Below are positions 25,669-35,519 of a stretch of 64,000 nucleotides of DNA, one piece after another. The notes under the pieces are model-generated. The model saw nothing but the letters and a program-made list of their open reading frames with translations. It searched no databases and had not been told where the DNA came from. Where the stretch lies: NCBI RefSeq assembly GCF_014639535.1, contig NZ_BMGA01000006.1:124001-188000 (forward strand). Direction: 5' to 3'. The stretch's first letter is position 1. Each line of letters opens with the position of its first letter. Origin of the DNA: Flavobacterium palustre (GTDB taxonomy: Bacteria; Bacteroidota; Bacteroidia; Flavobacteriales; Flavobacteriaceae). A program made the position numbers and the translations under genes.

Positions 25669-27975
25669 TTAATCAATTAAAATTTCATCAAAAAACATAA
25701 AAGAACTTTCTCCTTTTGGGCTTTTCTTTAAATTAGTCGCGATTACTTTTACAAATCTCGCATTGGTATTTTCGAAACTAATTTTAAAATCTTTCAATTC
25801 TGAATTGGAATTAATAGCAAACGGACGTATTATTTTTCCAACTTCTTTATACGTTTTTCCATCGGTAGAAATAAAAGCTTTTATTTCTGTTGGAAAATAA
25901 ATCCCCGAACCTTGATTTTCTAAAGCACCTAAAGTTACCTGATGAATCGATTGACTTTTATCTAAATCAATAACTACTTCCATATCATCCACCAACCAGG
26001 CCTGCCATTGTCCGTCATGAAAATTTTTGCTTCCCCGAATAATATTAACTAAGCCCAACGGACCATCTGCTTTGTAATTTTGATGATACGGAGTTTTAAA
26101 AATCAATTGATTCCCTACTGCTTTATGGAATTGAATACTATCGGTAAAAACTTTACCTACTGGTTTATCTTCTTTAAACAAAGAAGCTTTTAGAATAGTT
26201 GTTCCTGTAACAGCTATAGAATCGGTGTATTTTATGGCTTGATTGTCCAAATTTTTATTATCCAAAACATAGCGAATATCAGCATTTGGAAATTCATTTT
26301 TCAAAGCTACTTTTATCTGTTTTTTACCCAAATTTGCCTTTGAAGCTGCCGATACCAAATAAGCACTTTTAGAATAATTGATTCCCAAATAATCAAAACG
26401 TACTAATAAAGAAGGTAATCGAGTAGTAAAGTCATTCCAGTTTCGGGCTGCTTTTGGACTCCATAAAACCTCTGCCATTGCTCCTAATCTTGGAAAAATC
26501 ATGTATTCCGATTCTTGTGTACTCTCAATATATTCAGCCCATAAATTAGCTTGGGCACCTAAAATATGTTTGGCTTGTTCCGGAGTCATTTGGTCCACTA
26601 CAGGATCAAAGTGATACACTTTAGTCAATGGAATAAATCCTCCAAAAGCCAAAGGTTCTTCATTTTGCGGACCCTGATAAATATTAAAATAGCAATGCGA
26701 TTCGGGTGTCATAATTACATCATGCCCTTGTTTAGATGCTTCAATTCCGCCTTCGGTTCCCCGCCAGCTCATTACAGTAGCATCAGGAGCTAATCCGCCT
26801 TCTAAGATTTCGTCCCAACCAATTACTCTTTTACCTTTCGAATTGATGTATTTCTCCATTCGTTTTACAAAGTAACTTTGCAATTCGTGTACATTTTTCA
26901 AACCTTCCTCCTGCATTCTTTTTTTACAATGCGGACAGGTTTCCCAATTGGTTTTAGTAGCCTCATCTCCTCCAATGTGGATGTATTTCGAAGGAAAAAT
27001 AGCAACAACCTCATCGATTACATCTTGTAAAAAGGCAAACGTATTTTCTTTTCCGGCACAATAAATATCGGTAATAGGCCAAACCCCTCCAGATGGCACA
27101 CCAATTCTTTGATTGAAACAGGCTAATTCCGGATAAGCCGCAATAGCACTGCTTACATGTGCCGGCATTTCAATTTCCGGAATGATTTGGATATTTTTAG
27201 TTGCCGCATATTTTACAATTTCTTTTAATTCTTCCTGAGTTAAAAATCCGCCGTAAGTTCCTTTCTCGTCTGGATTTACCGTTAAACGTGCGTTCCAAAT
27301 CACATTTTCCTGATCGACTCTCCAGGCTCCTATTTCAGTTAATTTGGGATATTTTTTAATCTCCATTCGCCATCCCTGATCGTCAACCAAATGCAGGTGT
27401 AAAACATTCATTTTTAACATTGCCAAACGGTCAATGGTAGCTTTAATATACGATTTATCAAAAAAATGACGCGATAAATCCAGCATCAGTCCTCTCCATT
27501 GAAAACGAGGCTCATCAGTTATAGTAACATTTGGAATTGACCAGTTTACATTAGCAATTGTTTTTTTACTTTCAATAGCTGTTGGTAATAATTGTCGAAC
27601 TGTTTCCAAAGCATAAATAAAACCGGCACTTTCCTTAGCTATTATTACAATACTTTTGGAAGAAACATCTAATTTGTATGCTTCTCTGTTTAAGTTTTTA
27701 TCAACTTTAAATTCGATGTAATTATTTTTAGGCTTTTTATTCGTTATTTGAGGTTTCCATCCGGCAGCCATTCCAAATTTAGTAATCAAAGCTGTGGCGA
27801 TATCTTTTTGCGCATCTCCTTTAACTATAAATTTAGTGTTTGAAGAAAATTGAAACTTTCCTTCTTTAACTACTGTATGGGCAGGTTTGGGTATAATAGC
27901 TATTTCTTCCTGAGCCACAACCGAAGTTGTAATCAAAAGTAAAAAAAAGACAATCGTAGTTTTAATTATTTTCAT
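25669..27975 (-). CDS. GH20 beta-N-acetylhexosaminidase with C-terminal F5/8-type domain
   Basis: A 768-residue secreted enzyme (signal about 1-21). An N-terminal GH20b domain (IIPKPAHTVV) precedes the barrel, which holds RGLMLDLSRHF, HLHLVDDQGWR and the catalytic Asp-Glu pair HIGGDEATKTNW. At the C-terminus, from about 630, a galactose-binding-like/F5-8C domain is visible (MEVVIDLDKSQSIHQVTLG). It removes terminal GlcNAc or GalNAc. It is preceded by the glycosylasparaginase (70 bp gap) and followed by GH35. Confidence 0.95.
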   Translation of the reverse strand: MKIIKTTIVFFLLLITTSVVAQEEIAIIPKPAHTVVKEGKFQFSSNTKFIVKGDAQKDIATALITKFGMAAGWKPQITNKKPKNNYIEFKVDKNLNREAYKLDVSSKSIVIIAKESAGFIYALETVRQLLPTAIESKKTIANVNWSIPNVTITDEPRFQWRGLMLDLSRHFFDKSYIKATIDRLAMLKMNVLHLHLVDDQGWRMEIKKYPKLTEIGAWRVDQENVIWNARLTVNPDEKGTYGGFLTQEELKEIVKYAATKNIQIIPEIEMPAHVSSAIAAYPELACFNQRIGVPSGGVWPITDIYCAGKENTFAFLQDVIDEVVAIFPSKYIHIGGDEATKTNWETCPHCKKRMQEEGLKNVHELQSYFVKRMEKYINSKGKRVIGWDEILEGGLAPDATVMSWRGTEGGIEASKQGHDVIMTPESHCYFNIYQGPQNEEPLAFGGFIPLTKVYHFDPVVDQMTPEQAKHILGAQANLWAEYIESTQESEYMIFPRLGAMAEVLWSPKAARNWNDFTTRLPSLLVRFDYLGINYSKSAYLVSAASKANLGKKQIKVALKNEFPNADIRYVLDNKNLDNQAIKYTDSIAVTGTTILKASLFKEDKPVGKVFTDSIQFHKAVGNQLIFKTPYHQNYKADGPLGLVNIIRGSKNFHDGQWQAWLVDDMEVVIDLDKSQSIHQVTLGALENQGSGIYFPTEIKAFISTDGKTYKEVGKIIRPFAINSNSELKDFKISFENTNARFVKVIATNLKKSPKGESSFMFFDEILID

Positions 27976-28045
27976 AAATCATTTATTTAAAGGCTTCTGT
28001 ATATTTTAAATAGCTATTATTTCTGTTTTAATAAATCGAATTAAA

Positions 28046-29065
28046 TTATTTATCCCAGTTCATTTTAAACTTGGCATCTTCCATGCGATTCCCTTTTTCG
28101 TCATCACAAATGGCATAGTTAAAACCAGAGCGCAAACTATACCCAGCGTGCTCACCATTTTTATTCAAAGCGATAAAACCAACCTGCAGATATTCCATGT
28201 CTTTATGGTTTTTATGTTTGTTATAAATACGTTCAGTGATTTCTTTACAAGCTTCATAAGGTGATTTTCCCTGACGCATTAATTCGACCACCATTGCGCT
28301 TCCAGCTGTTCTGATTACGGCTTCTCCTAATCCTGTTGCCGCAGCTGCACCAACTTCATTATCTAAAAAAAGTCCGGCTCCGATAATAGGCGAATCGCCT
28401 ACACGACCGTGCATTTTCCAGGCGGCACCACTTGTGGTACATCCTCCGGAAAGATTTCCGTCTTCATCAATCATCAACATACTAATGGTATCATGATTTT
28501 CAATATTAATTACAGGTTTGTATTTAGATTCCTCCAACCATTTTTTCCAGTCTTTTTCTGATTCGGGAGTTAATAAATTTTCTTCCTTAAATCCTTCTGA
28601 AAGTGCAAATTGCAATGCGCCTTGACCAGATAACATAACGTGCGGCGTATTTTCGAGCACTCTTTTTGCAACCGAAAGCGGATGTTTAATTCCTTGTAAA
28701 AAAGATACCGAACCACAATTGCTGTTGTGATCCATAATACAAGCATCCAGCGTAACTTTTCCTTCACGATCCGGATAACCTCCATAACCTACGCTTCTTA
28801 CTTTTGGATCAGCTTCGGGGATTTTCATTCCGGCTTCAATCGCATCCAGAGCTGATTTTCCGGCTTTTAATTCTTTCCAGGTCTCAGCATTAGCAGGCAA
28901 ACCATGATTCCATGTTGAAATGACAACAGGTTTTTTAGTTTTTTTTACAGCCAAAGTTTCCTTTTGATTTTCTGTATTTTGAGCTACAGCTTCTAATCCA
29001 AAAACAGAGCTAACTGCCAGTGTACCTAAAGTTGTCTTTTTTATAAAATCTCTTCTGTTTGACAT
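28046..29065 (-). CDS. N4-(beta-N-acetylglucosaminyl)-L-asparaginase (glycosylasparaginase), Tat-exported
   Basis: A 339-residue Ntn-hydrolase precursor. The N-terminal MSNRRDFIKKTTLGTLAV carries a twin-arginine motif (RRDFIK), so it is probably exported folded by Tat. The autoprocessing site and nucleophile Thr are in IENHDTISM, followed by GGCTTSGAAWKMHGRVGDSP and TGLGEA, the glycosylasparaginase signatures. The enzyme cleaves the GlcNAc-Asn bond left after N-glycan trimming. Its presence is strong evidence that this locus handles N-linked glycans or glycoasparagine. It lies 13 bp from the GHL10-type gene. Confidence 0.95.
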   Translation of the reverse strand: MSNRRDFIKKTTLGTLAVSSVFGLEAVAQNTENQKETLAVKKTKKPVVISTWNHGLPANAETWKELKAGKSALDAIEAGMKIPEADPKVRSVGYGGYPDREGKVTLDACIMDHNSNCGSVSFLQGIKHPLSVAKRVLENTPHVMLSGQGALQFALSEGFKEENLLTPESEKDWKKWLEESKYKPVINIENHDTISMLMIDEDGNLSGGCTTSGAAWKMHGRVGDSPIIGAGLFLDNEVGAAAATGLGEAVIRTAGSAMVVELMRQGKSPYEACKEITERIYNKHKNHKDMEYLQVGFIALNKNGEHAGYSLRSGFNYAICDDEKGNRMEDAKFKMNWDK

Positions 29066-29078
29066 GACTATGATTTTT

Positions 29079-30176
29079 TTATTTTAAACTTTCTTTAGTT
29101 GCTGCAATCACTTTTAAATAAGCATCAGAAATAGCTGGTCCATCAAAAAAAGTAACTCCTGAAGCACCATTTTCTTTAGCCAAAAGAATCGTTTTTCTCA
29201 ATTCATCTTCTGTTTCTACTCCCGGAACATAAATCCCTGTATTCAGTTTAGTGTTTTTCCCTTTCAAATCGGTTACACCTTGTTGGGTTGCAAAACCAAT
29301 CCAATTCATTCTTTCATTATAAAAATTATGATAAATCATGGGATACACTTCATCGATATTCCATTTGTCCCAACGTTGGCGCACCATGTGGTCAGCCATT
29401 TCCGGATAAGGAAATACCGCTGCCGTTAATTTTTTTCCGTGTTTGTGTGCAATTTCATAAGCATGATTGACCACATTTTTAATTTGGTTCAAACGAAATT
29501 GCTTCCATTCCATATCAATTTCAGGATGTTCGATTTTTCTTGGGTCTCTACCAAATTCCTTTATAAATGCATTGACACTGGCATCTGAATAATCAAAATC
29601 ATAATCTGGTAATTCAGTATTTTGAACCAAATTATATTTTGGCAACAAACCAATTGGTAAAAACACATCAGGGTAACGGATATAATCCAAGTGGACACTT
29701 TCTACTCCTTCTACTTTAGCCAGTCCTTCTAATAAATCATAAATATGCTGGCGAGCTTCCGGATGACTTGGTGACAACCACTGATAATAATCTACATACG
29801 GACGATCATCAAAACAGGATTTACCGCTGCGGCTCACCATATACCAATCCGGATGTTGTAAGGCAACTTGATCTCCTGGTCGGTTCATCGTCATAATCCA
29901 GGCATGAACTCGTAATCCTTCATTTTTAGCCAATGGAACTAATCTTTTTAACAACTCAGGACTTGTACCTGTATTAATTAAAACTTCGTCAATTCCGGCC
30001 TCATGGTATTTTTTAAATTCAACACTATAAGATTCGTCACTACGTTTAGCATCGGCCGAAATCCAAACTCCAAATTCAAAATCTTTTGCTTTATGTTTCA
30101 CTTCTGAATTTTGGATTATTTTATTCGAACAAGCCGTGATGATTAATCCTAAAAATAATAGTTGAATATATTTCAT
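29079..30176 (-). CDS. GHL10-type putative glycoside hydrolase lipoprotein
   Basis: A 365-residue lipoprotein (signal ending LIITAC, Cys about 16). The (beta/alpha)8 domain resembles GHL10/DUF187 proteins: FGVWISADAKRSDESY, VHAWIMTMNRPGD, VESVHLDYIRYPD with candidate catalytic Asp, and YPMIYHNFY. The activity of the family in N-glycan loci is not well established from what I can recall. Its position between GH18 (30 bp gap) and the glycosylasparaginase (13 bp gap) suggests action near the GlcNAc-Asn core. Confidence 0.78.
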   Translation of the reverse strand: MKYIQLLFLGLIITACSNKIIQNSEVKHKAKDFEFGVWISADAKRSDESYSVEFKKYHEAGIDEVLINTGTSPELLKRLVPLAKNEGLRVHAWIMTMNRPGDQVALQHPDWYMVSRSGKSCFDDRPYVDYYQWLSPSHPEARQHIYDLLEGLAKVEGVESVHLDYIRYPDVFLPIGLLPKYNLVQNTELPDYDFDYSDASVNAFIKEFGRDPRKIEHPEIDMEWKQFRLNQIKNVVNHAYEIAHKHGKKLTAAVFPYPEMADHMVRQRWDKWNIDEVYPMIYHNFYNERMNWIGFATQQGVTDLKGKNTKLNTGIYVPGVETEDELRKTILLAKENGASGVTFFDGPAISDAYLKVIAATKESLK

Positions 30177-30206
30177 AATTAATTTTTCTGTATGTTAGTC
30201 TTAAAA

Positions 30207-31331
30207 CTATTTTTTCATGTTTTCAAAAAGCGTGTTCAGTAATTCCTGCTTATTATCCAGACTATATTCCCAAAACATGGCTCCACCTAAACCTTTAGTT
30301 TTAATAAAATTTGCTTTCAATTCAATCTCATTTGGTGTTTCATAAGATATAAAAATGCCCTCTTTTTCATTCCACAAATAAGAAGCTTTTGCCGACTCAT
30401 CATAAAGCTGTTTGTATTTTCCGGTAGCTATTTCTTCTTTAATTTTCCAATAAGCAATAATCTCAGCACCCGTTTGCGCCGATTGATACAAACCGTTATT
30501 TTGTGGATTTACTTTAGACCATTTTCTTCCGTAAAAAGGAATCCCAACAACGATTTTATCGGCAGTTATTCCTGTCTTCAAATAGGCATCAACTGTTTTA
30601 GTTAAATTATCTCCACCGAATTTTTCAAATTTTGAAACATTTAAATTAGCATGATGACCGGTTTGATACATCCAACCGTTATAAAAATCATAGCCCATGA
30701 TATTAATGTAATCCAGGTATTTTTGAGCCGCTTTTAAATCGGTGTGATCCAAATAATTTTGGTCAGCTCCCGAAGCAATACTTAATAAATAATGAACTTT
30801 ATCTAAAGTGGTTTGTATTTCTAATTGCTTTCTTAATTCAGCAAGTAACAGCGTGAAATTTTCTTTATCGGATGGTCTGAACACATTATCCTCCGCCCTT
30901 TGTCCCGGAAATTCCCAATCAATATCAATTCCGTCAAAACCGTATTTTTTCATCAATTGCACTGCACTTTTTGCAAATTGTTCTCTCGAATTTTGATAAG
31001 CAGCAACATTAGAAAACTGATCAGACCAAACCCATCCACCGATTGAAAATAAAACTTTCAAAGAAGGATTCTGCTTTTTAAGTCCCATCAATGCTTTGAT
31101 TTTAGCATCATCAGTAGCTAATTCAAATTGAACGTTGCCATTTACAATATTTGCAAAAGCATAATTAACATGAGTTAATTTAGTTGCATCAACCTTGGCT
31201 GGATCAAAATCCTCATAACCTGCCACGTACCCAATAATTTTAGTATCCTCTGCTTTGCTCTTCTTTTTAGTTTCTAAAGTAGAACAAGCAAAAAAACAAC
31301 TGATAATCACTATGTAAAGACTTAATTTCAT
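30207..31331 (-). CDS. GH18 hydrolase lipoprotein (chitinase/endo-beta-N-acetylglucosaminidase-like)
   Basis: A 374-residue lipoprotein (signal ending SCFFAC, Cys about 16). The GH18 active-site motif DxxDxDxE appears as DGIDIDWEFPG (about 145-155), with VLFSIGGW, INIMGYDFYNGW and GGAMFWEYSLD. Hydrolysis uses the substrate acetamido group. The motif style is chitinase-like; in this context it may cut between the two core GlcNAc residues of N-glycans or act on chito-oligosaccharides. Cell-surface or periplasmic location is likely. Confidence 0.92.
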   Translation of the reverse strand: MKLSLYIVIISCFFACSTLETKKKSKAEDTKIIGYVAGYEDFDPAKVDATKLTHVNYAFANIVNGNVQFELATDDAKIKALMGLKKQNPSLKVLFSIGGWVWSDQFSNVAAYQNSREQFAKSAVQLMKKYGFDGIDIDWEFPGQRAEDNVFRPSDKENFTLLLAELRKQLEIQTTLDKVHYLLSIASGADQNYLDHTDLKAAQKYLDYINIMGYDFYNGWMYQTGHHANLNVSKFEKFGGDNLTKTVDAYLKTGITADKIVVGIPFYGRKWSKVNPQNNGLYQSAQTGAEIIAYWKIKEEIATGKYKQLYDESAKASYLWNEKEGIFISYETPNEIELKANFIKTKGLGGAMFWEYSLDNKQELLNTLFENMKK

Positions 31332-31364
31332 TCTTTTATTATGCTTTAATTTTCATTAACGATA

Positions 31365-32435
31365 TCATTTTTCAATAAACTGACCATCTTCTTTGATGAT
31401 AAAAGTTTTACTTGAAAAAGGACTTTTTACTGATATATTCCAACCAAAACTATGGTTCTCTAATTTAGGAGTTATAACATTTGTACCAACTTTAATCTCA
31501 CTTTTTGTTAATTGATTAATTGTTACTGCCCATTTTTTATTTTTGGCTAAATATTGTTTTTGAGCTCTATACAACTGAAACAATTCCCATTTAATTTTCT
31601 CATCCTGAGGGATTATAAAACTTACTTTGTTTCCAATTTCTTGAGAAGTAAAATATACATAACCCCATTTTTCAGGTTCGTGCATGTTAATAACTCCCTG
31701 TGGTGACCAAACCCAATTGTATTCCGGTAAATATTTACCTGAAGCATCTTTTTTACGTTCGTACTTCCCGTTTACAATATCGTGTTGCCAATTGACTCTG
31801 GAAAAATTAACTCTCCAAAATTTATCTCTTGGAACATTATCTTCTCCAAAAGATTTTTGATATGAAGCCCATGGAATTGCAATTTCTAAAGTCCAACCTT
31901 CGTCAGTATCAGCAGGATTATTTAAGGTTCCCTGAATTTTTACCGCCGATTGTAATCCTGTATTATTCCAATCATTTAGAACGACATTTTTTTCACGATA
32001 AGGCTTGGTTAAAAACAAATCCCAAGCCGTATTTAAAGCATTGATTTCTAATTCGTAATAGTTAAAAGTATCACCATCAGGATCAATAAAAACTTCAAAA
32101 TCATTGTTGTAAAAAATAATAGTATCGCGCTGTTTTAAAGTTGCCCAAACATGTGGTTCTTCCATTTTAGCTAAGATGTAATAATTGGTTTCGTCCCAAA
32201 GCATTTTTACCTGAGTATTGTACTTTGGTTTTTCAACTCCTTCGATATCAATAAAAGGTTCTGACCAATCTACTTTTGACCAGGAAGCATCCGAATCGTC
32301 GCCATCGATTGTAATTTTTTCTGTAGTTTTATAAGCCACATAGTTTTTTGGCACAATTCCTTTTTTGGATTGGGCAAAACCAATTACAGAAATTAATCCG
32401 AATACAAGTGCTAAGTATTTCATTTTTACAACCAT
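31365..32435 (-). CDS. Secreted CBM9-like carbohydrate-binding protein
   Basis: A 356-residue protein with a signal peptide (MKYLALVFGLISVIGFAQ after a possible four-residue extension; the ATG at 32423 is an equally good start). CBM9-like features are ITIDGDDSDASWSKVDWSEPF, VKMLWDETNYYILAKMEEPHVWA, NDFEVFIDPDGD, YYELEINALNTAWDLFL, WNNTG and WTLEIAIPW. This domain binds sugars at chain ends in xylanases, and stand-alone forms recur in Bacteroidota loci with unknown function. It starts 6 bp after the GH130 stop, so the two genes are probably coupled. Confidence 0.85.
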   Translation of the reverse strand: MVVKMKYLALVFGLISVIGFAQSKKGIVPKNYVAYKTTEKITIDGDDSDASWSKVDWSEPFIDIEGVEKPKYNTQVKMLWDETNYYILAKMEEPHVWATLKQRDTIIFYNNDFEVFIDPDGDTFNYYELEINALNTAWDLFLTKPYREKNVVLNDWNNTGLQSAVKIQGTLNNPADTDEGWTLEIAIPWASYQKSFGEDNVPRDKFWRVNFSRVNWQHDIVNGKYERKKDASGKYLPEYNWVWSPQGVINMHEPEKWGYVYFTSQEIGNKVSFIIPQDEKIKWELFQLYRAQKQYLAKNKKWAVTINQLTKSEIKVGTNVITPKLENHSFGWNISVKSPFSSKTFIIKEDGQFIEK

Positions 32436-32441
32436 ACTTTT

Positions 32442-33407
32442 CTATAAACTGTTATCTTTTGTAAATTGGATTACTTCACTTAATTTCCCAAAAGCAATTG
32501 CTACTGCTGTATCTGCTGCACCGTAATATACGGCTAATTTATCTTCTTTTGTATCATGCAAAGCGGCACATGGAAAAACTACATTAGGAACATCTCCAAC
32601 CATTTCATAAATTTCTGCTGGTCCTAATAAATACGGCTGTGTTCTGTATTTAACCTGATCTGGCGAATCAACATCTAAAAGTGCTGAACCCATGGCATAA
32701 CGGAAACCATTACAAGTATTAATTACACCGTGGTAAATCATTAACCAACCTTCATCGGTAAGAATTGGAATAGGTCCTGCTCCTACTTTGGTACACTGCC
32801 AGGCACTTTGTTCAAAAGGACTTGGTTTCATAACCAAACGATGTTCTCCCCAATACTTCATATCCGGACTGTAACTAATCCAAATGTCTCCAAAAGGTGT
32901 ATGTCCATTATCACTTGGACGACTCAACATCGCATATTTTCCATTTATTTTTTGTGGAAACAAAACACCATTTCTATTGAAAGGTAAAAAGGCATTTTCG
33001 CATTGAAAAAATTCTACGAAATCAAATGTGTATCCAATTCCAATTGTTGGTCCGTTATAGCCGTTACACCAGGTAATCCAATAGCGATCTTCAATAAAAA
33101 CCACACGAGGATCATATTTATAAGCTGATTCGATCATTTCAGTATTTCCAGATTGCATTACAATGGGTTCATGATTGATCTCCCAATTGATACCATCTTT
33201 ACTAAAACCAGCAAAAATATTCATTTGGACTGCTTTGTTATCGCATCTAAAAACACCAGCAAATCCGTCTTCAAAAGGAACAACTGCACTATTAAAAATA
33301 CTATTTGATGATGGTATAGCGTATCTGTCAATAATTGGATTTTCAGAATATCTCCACATTACATCATTACTGTTTTCGGGTCTGTCTTGCCAAGGAATAC
33401 TGCTCAT
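32442..33407 (-). CDS. GH130 phosphorylase (probable beta-1,4-mannosyl-N-acetylglucosamine phosphorylase)
   Basis: A 321-residue five-bladed propeller without a signal peptide, so cytoplasmic. Family features include [49 protein letters not shown] with the catalytic Asp, and [10 protein letters not shown]130 enzymes split beta-mannosides with phosphate. The N-glycan-type members act on Man-beta-1,4-GlcNAc to give Man-1-P and GlcNAc. The N-glycan gene set around it favours that activity over mannobiose phosphorolysis. The start ATG at 33405-33407 follows the repeat at 33456-33556. Confidence 0.88.
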   Translation of the reverse strand: MSSIPWQDRPENSNDVMWRYSENPIIDRYAIPSSNSIFNSAVVPFEDGFAGVFRCDNKAVQMNIFAGFSKDGINWEINHEPIVMQSGNTEMIESAYKYDPRVVFIEDRYWITWCNGYNGPTIGIGYTFDFVEFFQCENAFLPFNRNGVLFPQKINGKYAMLSRPSDNGHTPFGDIWISYSPDMKYWGEHRLVMKPSPFEQSAWQCTKVGAGPIPILTDEGWLMIYHGVINTCNGFRYAMGSALLDVDSPDQVKYRTQPYLLGPAEIYEMVGDVPNVVFPCAALHDTKEDKLAVYYGAADTAVAIAFGKLSEVIQFTKDNSL

Positions 33408-33455
33408 TTTATTTGTTTTTTGTTTATTGTTTTTTTGTTATATTTTCTTAACCTG

Positions 33456-33556
33456 GTCATCCTGACGAAGGAAGGATCTTCACAAGTAACTCCTCCTAGA
33501 AATTCGCCAATCTTTGTCGAGTTTCTGGATGAGATTGCTTCGTTCCTCGCAATGAC
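33456..33556. repeat. Interspersed palindromic repeat (GTCATnnCGA type)
   Basis: A 101-bp imperfect inverted repeat. The left end GTCATCCTGACGAAGGAAG and the right end TTCGTTCCTCGCAATGAC are partly complementary. A smaller inner inverted repeat lies at 33498-33526 (AGAAATTCG...CGAGTTTCT). Its ends resemble the GTCATTGCGAGGAACGAAG repeats scattered through many Bacteroidota genomes. It fills the gap between the GH130 and symporter genes in the operon. Confidence 0.75.
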
Positions 33557-33566
33557 AAATTGCTGT

Positions 33567-35444
33567 TTAATCTTCAATTCTTCTCACCTTGTCTAACCAG
33601 GTAAATTTTAATATTGTAGTGGTGACTAAAAACACTGTTAAGGCTGCAATTGCTTTTGGATAATCTCGGATGATGAAAAATATTGGAAGCAAGATCATAC
33701 TGGACTGCCACACAATTCCGATTACACAATTCAACATATCTTTCCAGAAATCATTATTTTTTTCGAAAGACTGATCTTCAATTTTTAATGTTTTGTAAAC
33801 CGGATTCCACCAACCCCAAGGTCTTACATTAGTGTAGAAAGATTTTAGTACCTCTATATCTGTTGGTTTGCTTAAAAAAGTGCCTAAAAGACACCCCAAA
33901 ATAGAGAAACCAAATATTATTGGAAATAGATAAATAGCTTGTACTTGTGCTAAATCATATAAAAATGATCCTTCGGATAAACTTCCTTTGGCCTGACCTA
34001 AAGCAAATTGTAAAGAAGCTACAATTAATCCGGCGAACATTCCCCAGAAATAACCCCAGCCGTTAAAACGCCACCAAATCCATTTTAGGAAATTAGCTGC
34101 TACATAACCGCCGTATAAGGCACTCGTAATCCAAAGTGTTAAGGAATTAATAGAATCAGCAAAGAATCCCATAAAAACTCCCAAACCAACTACAAGGAAA
34201 GATGAAATCTGACTTACTTTAATGTAATGCTCGTTTGTAGCAACTGGTTTGAAATATTTTTTATAAATATCATTTACAATATAAGCGGGTCCTGCATTTA
34301 CGAAAGCTGAAAATCCGGACATAAAAGCTGCTAATAAACCAGCTAATAGAATTCCTTTTATTCCAACTGGAATATATAGATTCACCACTTTTGGCATTAA
34401 CAATTCTAAATCGGCTCCGGTTAAAGCCGCATTAGCGTTTAATTCCGGTGCTAAATTTACCAATGCAATTACCACAATTCCAGTAATCAATAAATATCTT
34501 GGAATGAATAAAATCAGATTGGTAAAACCGCTCATGTAAGCCGCTTCTTTTACTGATTTAGTAGAAAGTACCCTTTGTAAATCATAACTCGGTGTTGGTC
34601 CTGCGATACTGGCAAAGAAACCTTTGAATAAGGTCATTCCAATAAAAGCACCAAACATTTTATAACCTTCAGAATCTATCAAATTATTGAAAGTTTGAAA
34701 CTTATCACTCCACTGGGTTTCAAATTGCCATCCGAAGAAAACATTTTTCCACTCTTCGGTTATAACCGAGTTGATTTGAACATCCGTATAATTGATAAAA
34801 GCGTAACCCGCAATTAAAACTCCTGCTACAATCATAATTAAATATTGAACAACCTCTGTAGCTACAACAGAAAACATTCCGCCTTTTACAGTATAAATGG
34901 TAGTTAAAAGAATAATGATTAAAGCATAAGAACGCTCAGAGGTCAGTAAAATTAAATCGCCGGAATAAAGCGTTAAATCCCACGGAAGAATAATAGTTAC
35001 AAACTTTCCGATTCCTTCAAAAAAGTAAGCGATGAAACCAATAGTCGAAATAATAGCAAAAATAGCCACGATAATATGCGATGCTTTTCCGGCTCTGTCA
35101 CTTCCAAAACGGGTTAAAATCCACTCTGAACCGGTCATTACTTTTGATCTTCTGATCCAGACAGCCAGAAACATCATCACGAAAATCTGATTCCATATTG
35201 GCCAAAGCCACATAAACATGAAACTTTTTACTCCGTATAAAAATAATACCCCAATCATCCATGAAGTTCCCGAAACATCAAACATTCCTGATCCGTTACT
35301 CAAACCTAAGAAATACCATTTGATTGTTTTTCCACCAAGGAAATAATCATCAAGTCCTTTTGATGCTTTTCTGGAAATCCAGATTCCTATTCCTACCGAG
35401 AGGAAAATATAGGCTACGATTATTGATACGTCAATGATGTTCAT
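33567..35444 (-). CDS. Sodium:solute symporter (SSS/SGLT family)
   Basis: A 625-residue inner-membrane protein with about 13-14 hydrophobic segments. It begins IIDVSIIVAYIFLSVGIGIWISRKASKGLDDYFLGGK, of which the GLDDYFLGGK segment is an SSS family hallmark. It also shows NGSGMFDVSGTSWMIG and GLLAAFMSGFSAFVNAGPAYIVNDIY. It would import a sugar or oligosaccharide with sodium. Placed directly upstream of the cytoplasmic GH130, it is a candidate importer of the disaccharide that GH130 splits. The C-terminus overlaps the edge of the repeat region only by proximity (11 bp). Confidence 0.92.
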   Translation of the reverse strand: MNIIDVSIIVAYIFLSVGIGIWISRKASKGLDDYFLGGKTIKWYFLGLSNGSGMFDVSGTSWMIGVLFLYGVKSFMFMWLWPIWNQIFVMMFLAVWIRRSKVMTGSEWILTRFGSDRAGKASHIIVAIFAIISTIGFIAYFFEGIGKFVTIILPWDLTLYSGDLILLTSERSYALIIILLTTIYTVKGGMFSVVATEVVQYLIMIVAGVLIAGYAFINYTDVQINSVITEEWKNVFFGWQFETQWSDKFQTFNNLIDSEGYKMFGAFIGMTLFKGFFASIAGPTPSYDLQRVLSTKSVKEAAYMSGFTNLILFIPRYLLITGIVVIALVNLAPELNANAALTGADLELLMPKVVNLYIPVGIKGILLAGLLAAFMSGFSAFVNAGPAYIVNDIYKKYFKPVATNEHYIKVSQISSFLVVGLGVFMGFFADSINSLTLWITSALYGGYVAANFLKWIWWRFNGWGYFWGMFAGLIVASLQFALGQAKGSLSEGSFLYDLAQVQAIYLFPIIFGFSILGCLLGTFLSKPTDIEVLKSFYTNVRPWGWWNPVYKTLKIEDQSFEKNNDFWKDMLNCVIGIVWQSSMILLPIFFIIRDYPKAIAALTVFLVTTTILKFTWLDKVRRIED

Positions 35445-35476
35445 TAATTTTAGTTTTTATTAGTTAGTTTTAGTGC

Positions 35477-35501
35477 TTAGTCCTTAGCTGTTAGTCCTTA
35501 G
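35477..35501. repeat. Short direct repeat TTAGTCCTTAG x2
   Basis: Two copies of the 11-mer, 14 bp apart, in the 75-bp gap between the symporter and GH92. Probably simple-sequence drift; no function seen. Confidence 0.4.
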
Positions 35502-35519
35502 TTTTTTAATGCTTTCTGT

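Noticed and set aside
33456-33556. CRISPR-like repeat
   Set aside because: There is only one imperfect inverted element, with no regular spacer-repeat series; no CRISPR array was found anywhere in the window.
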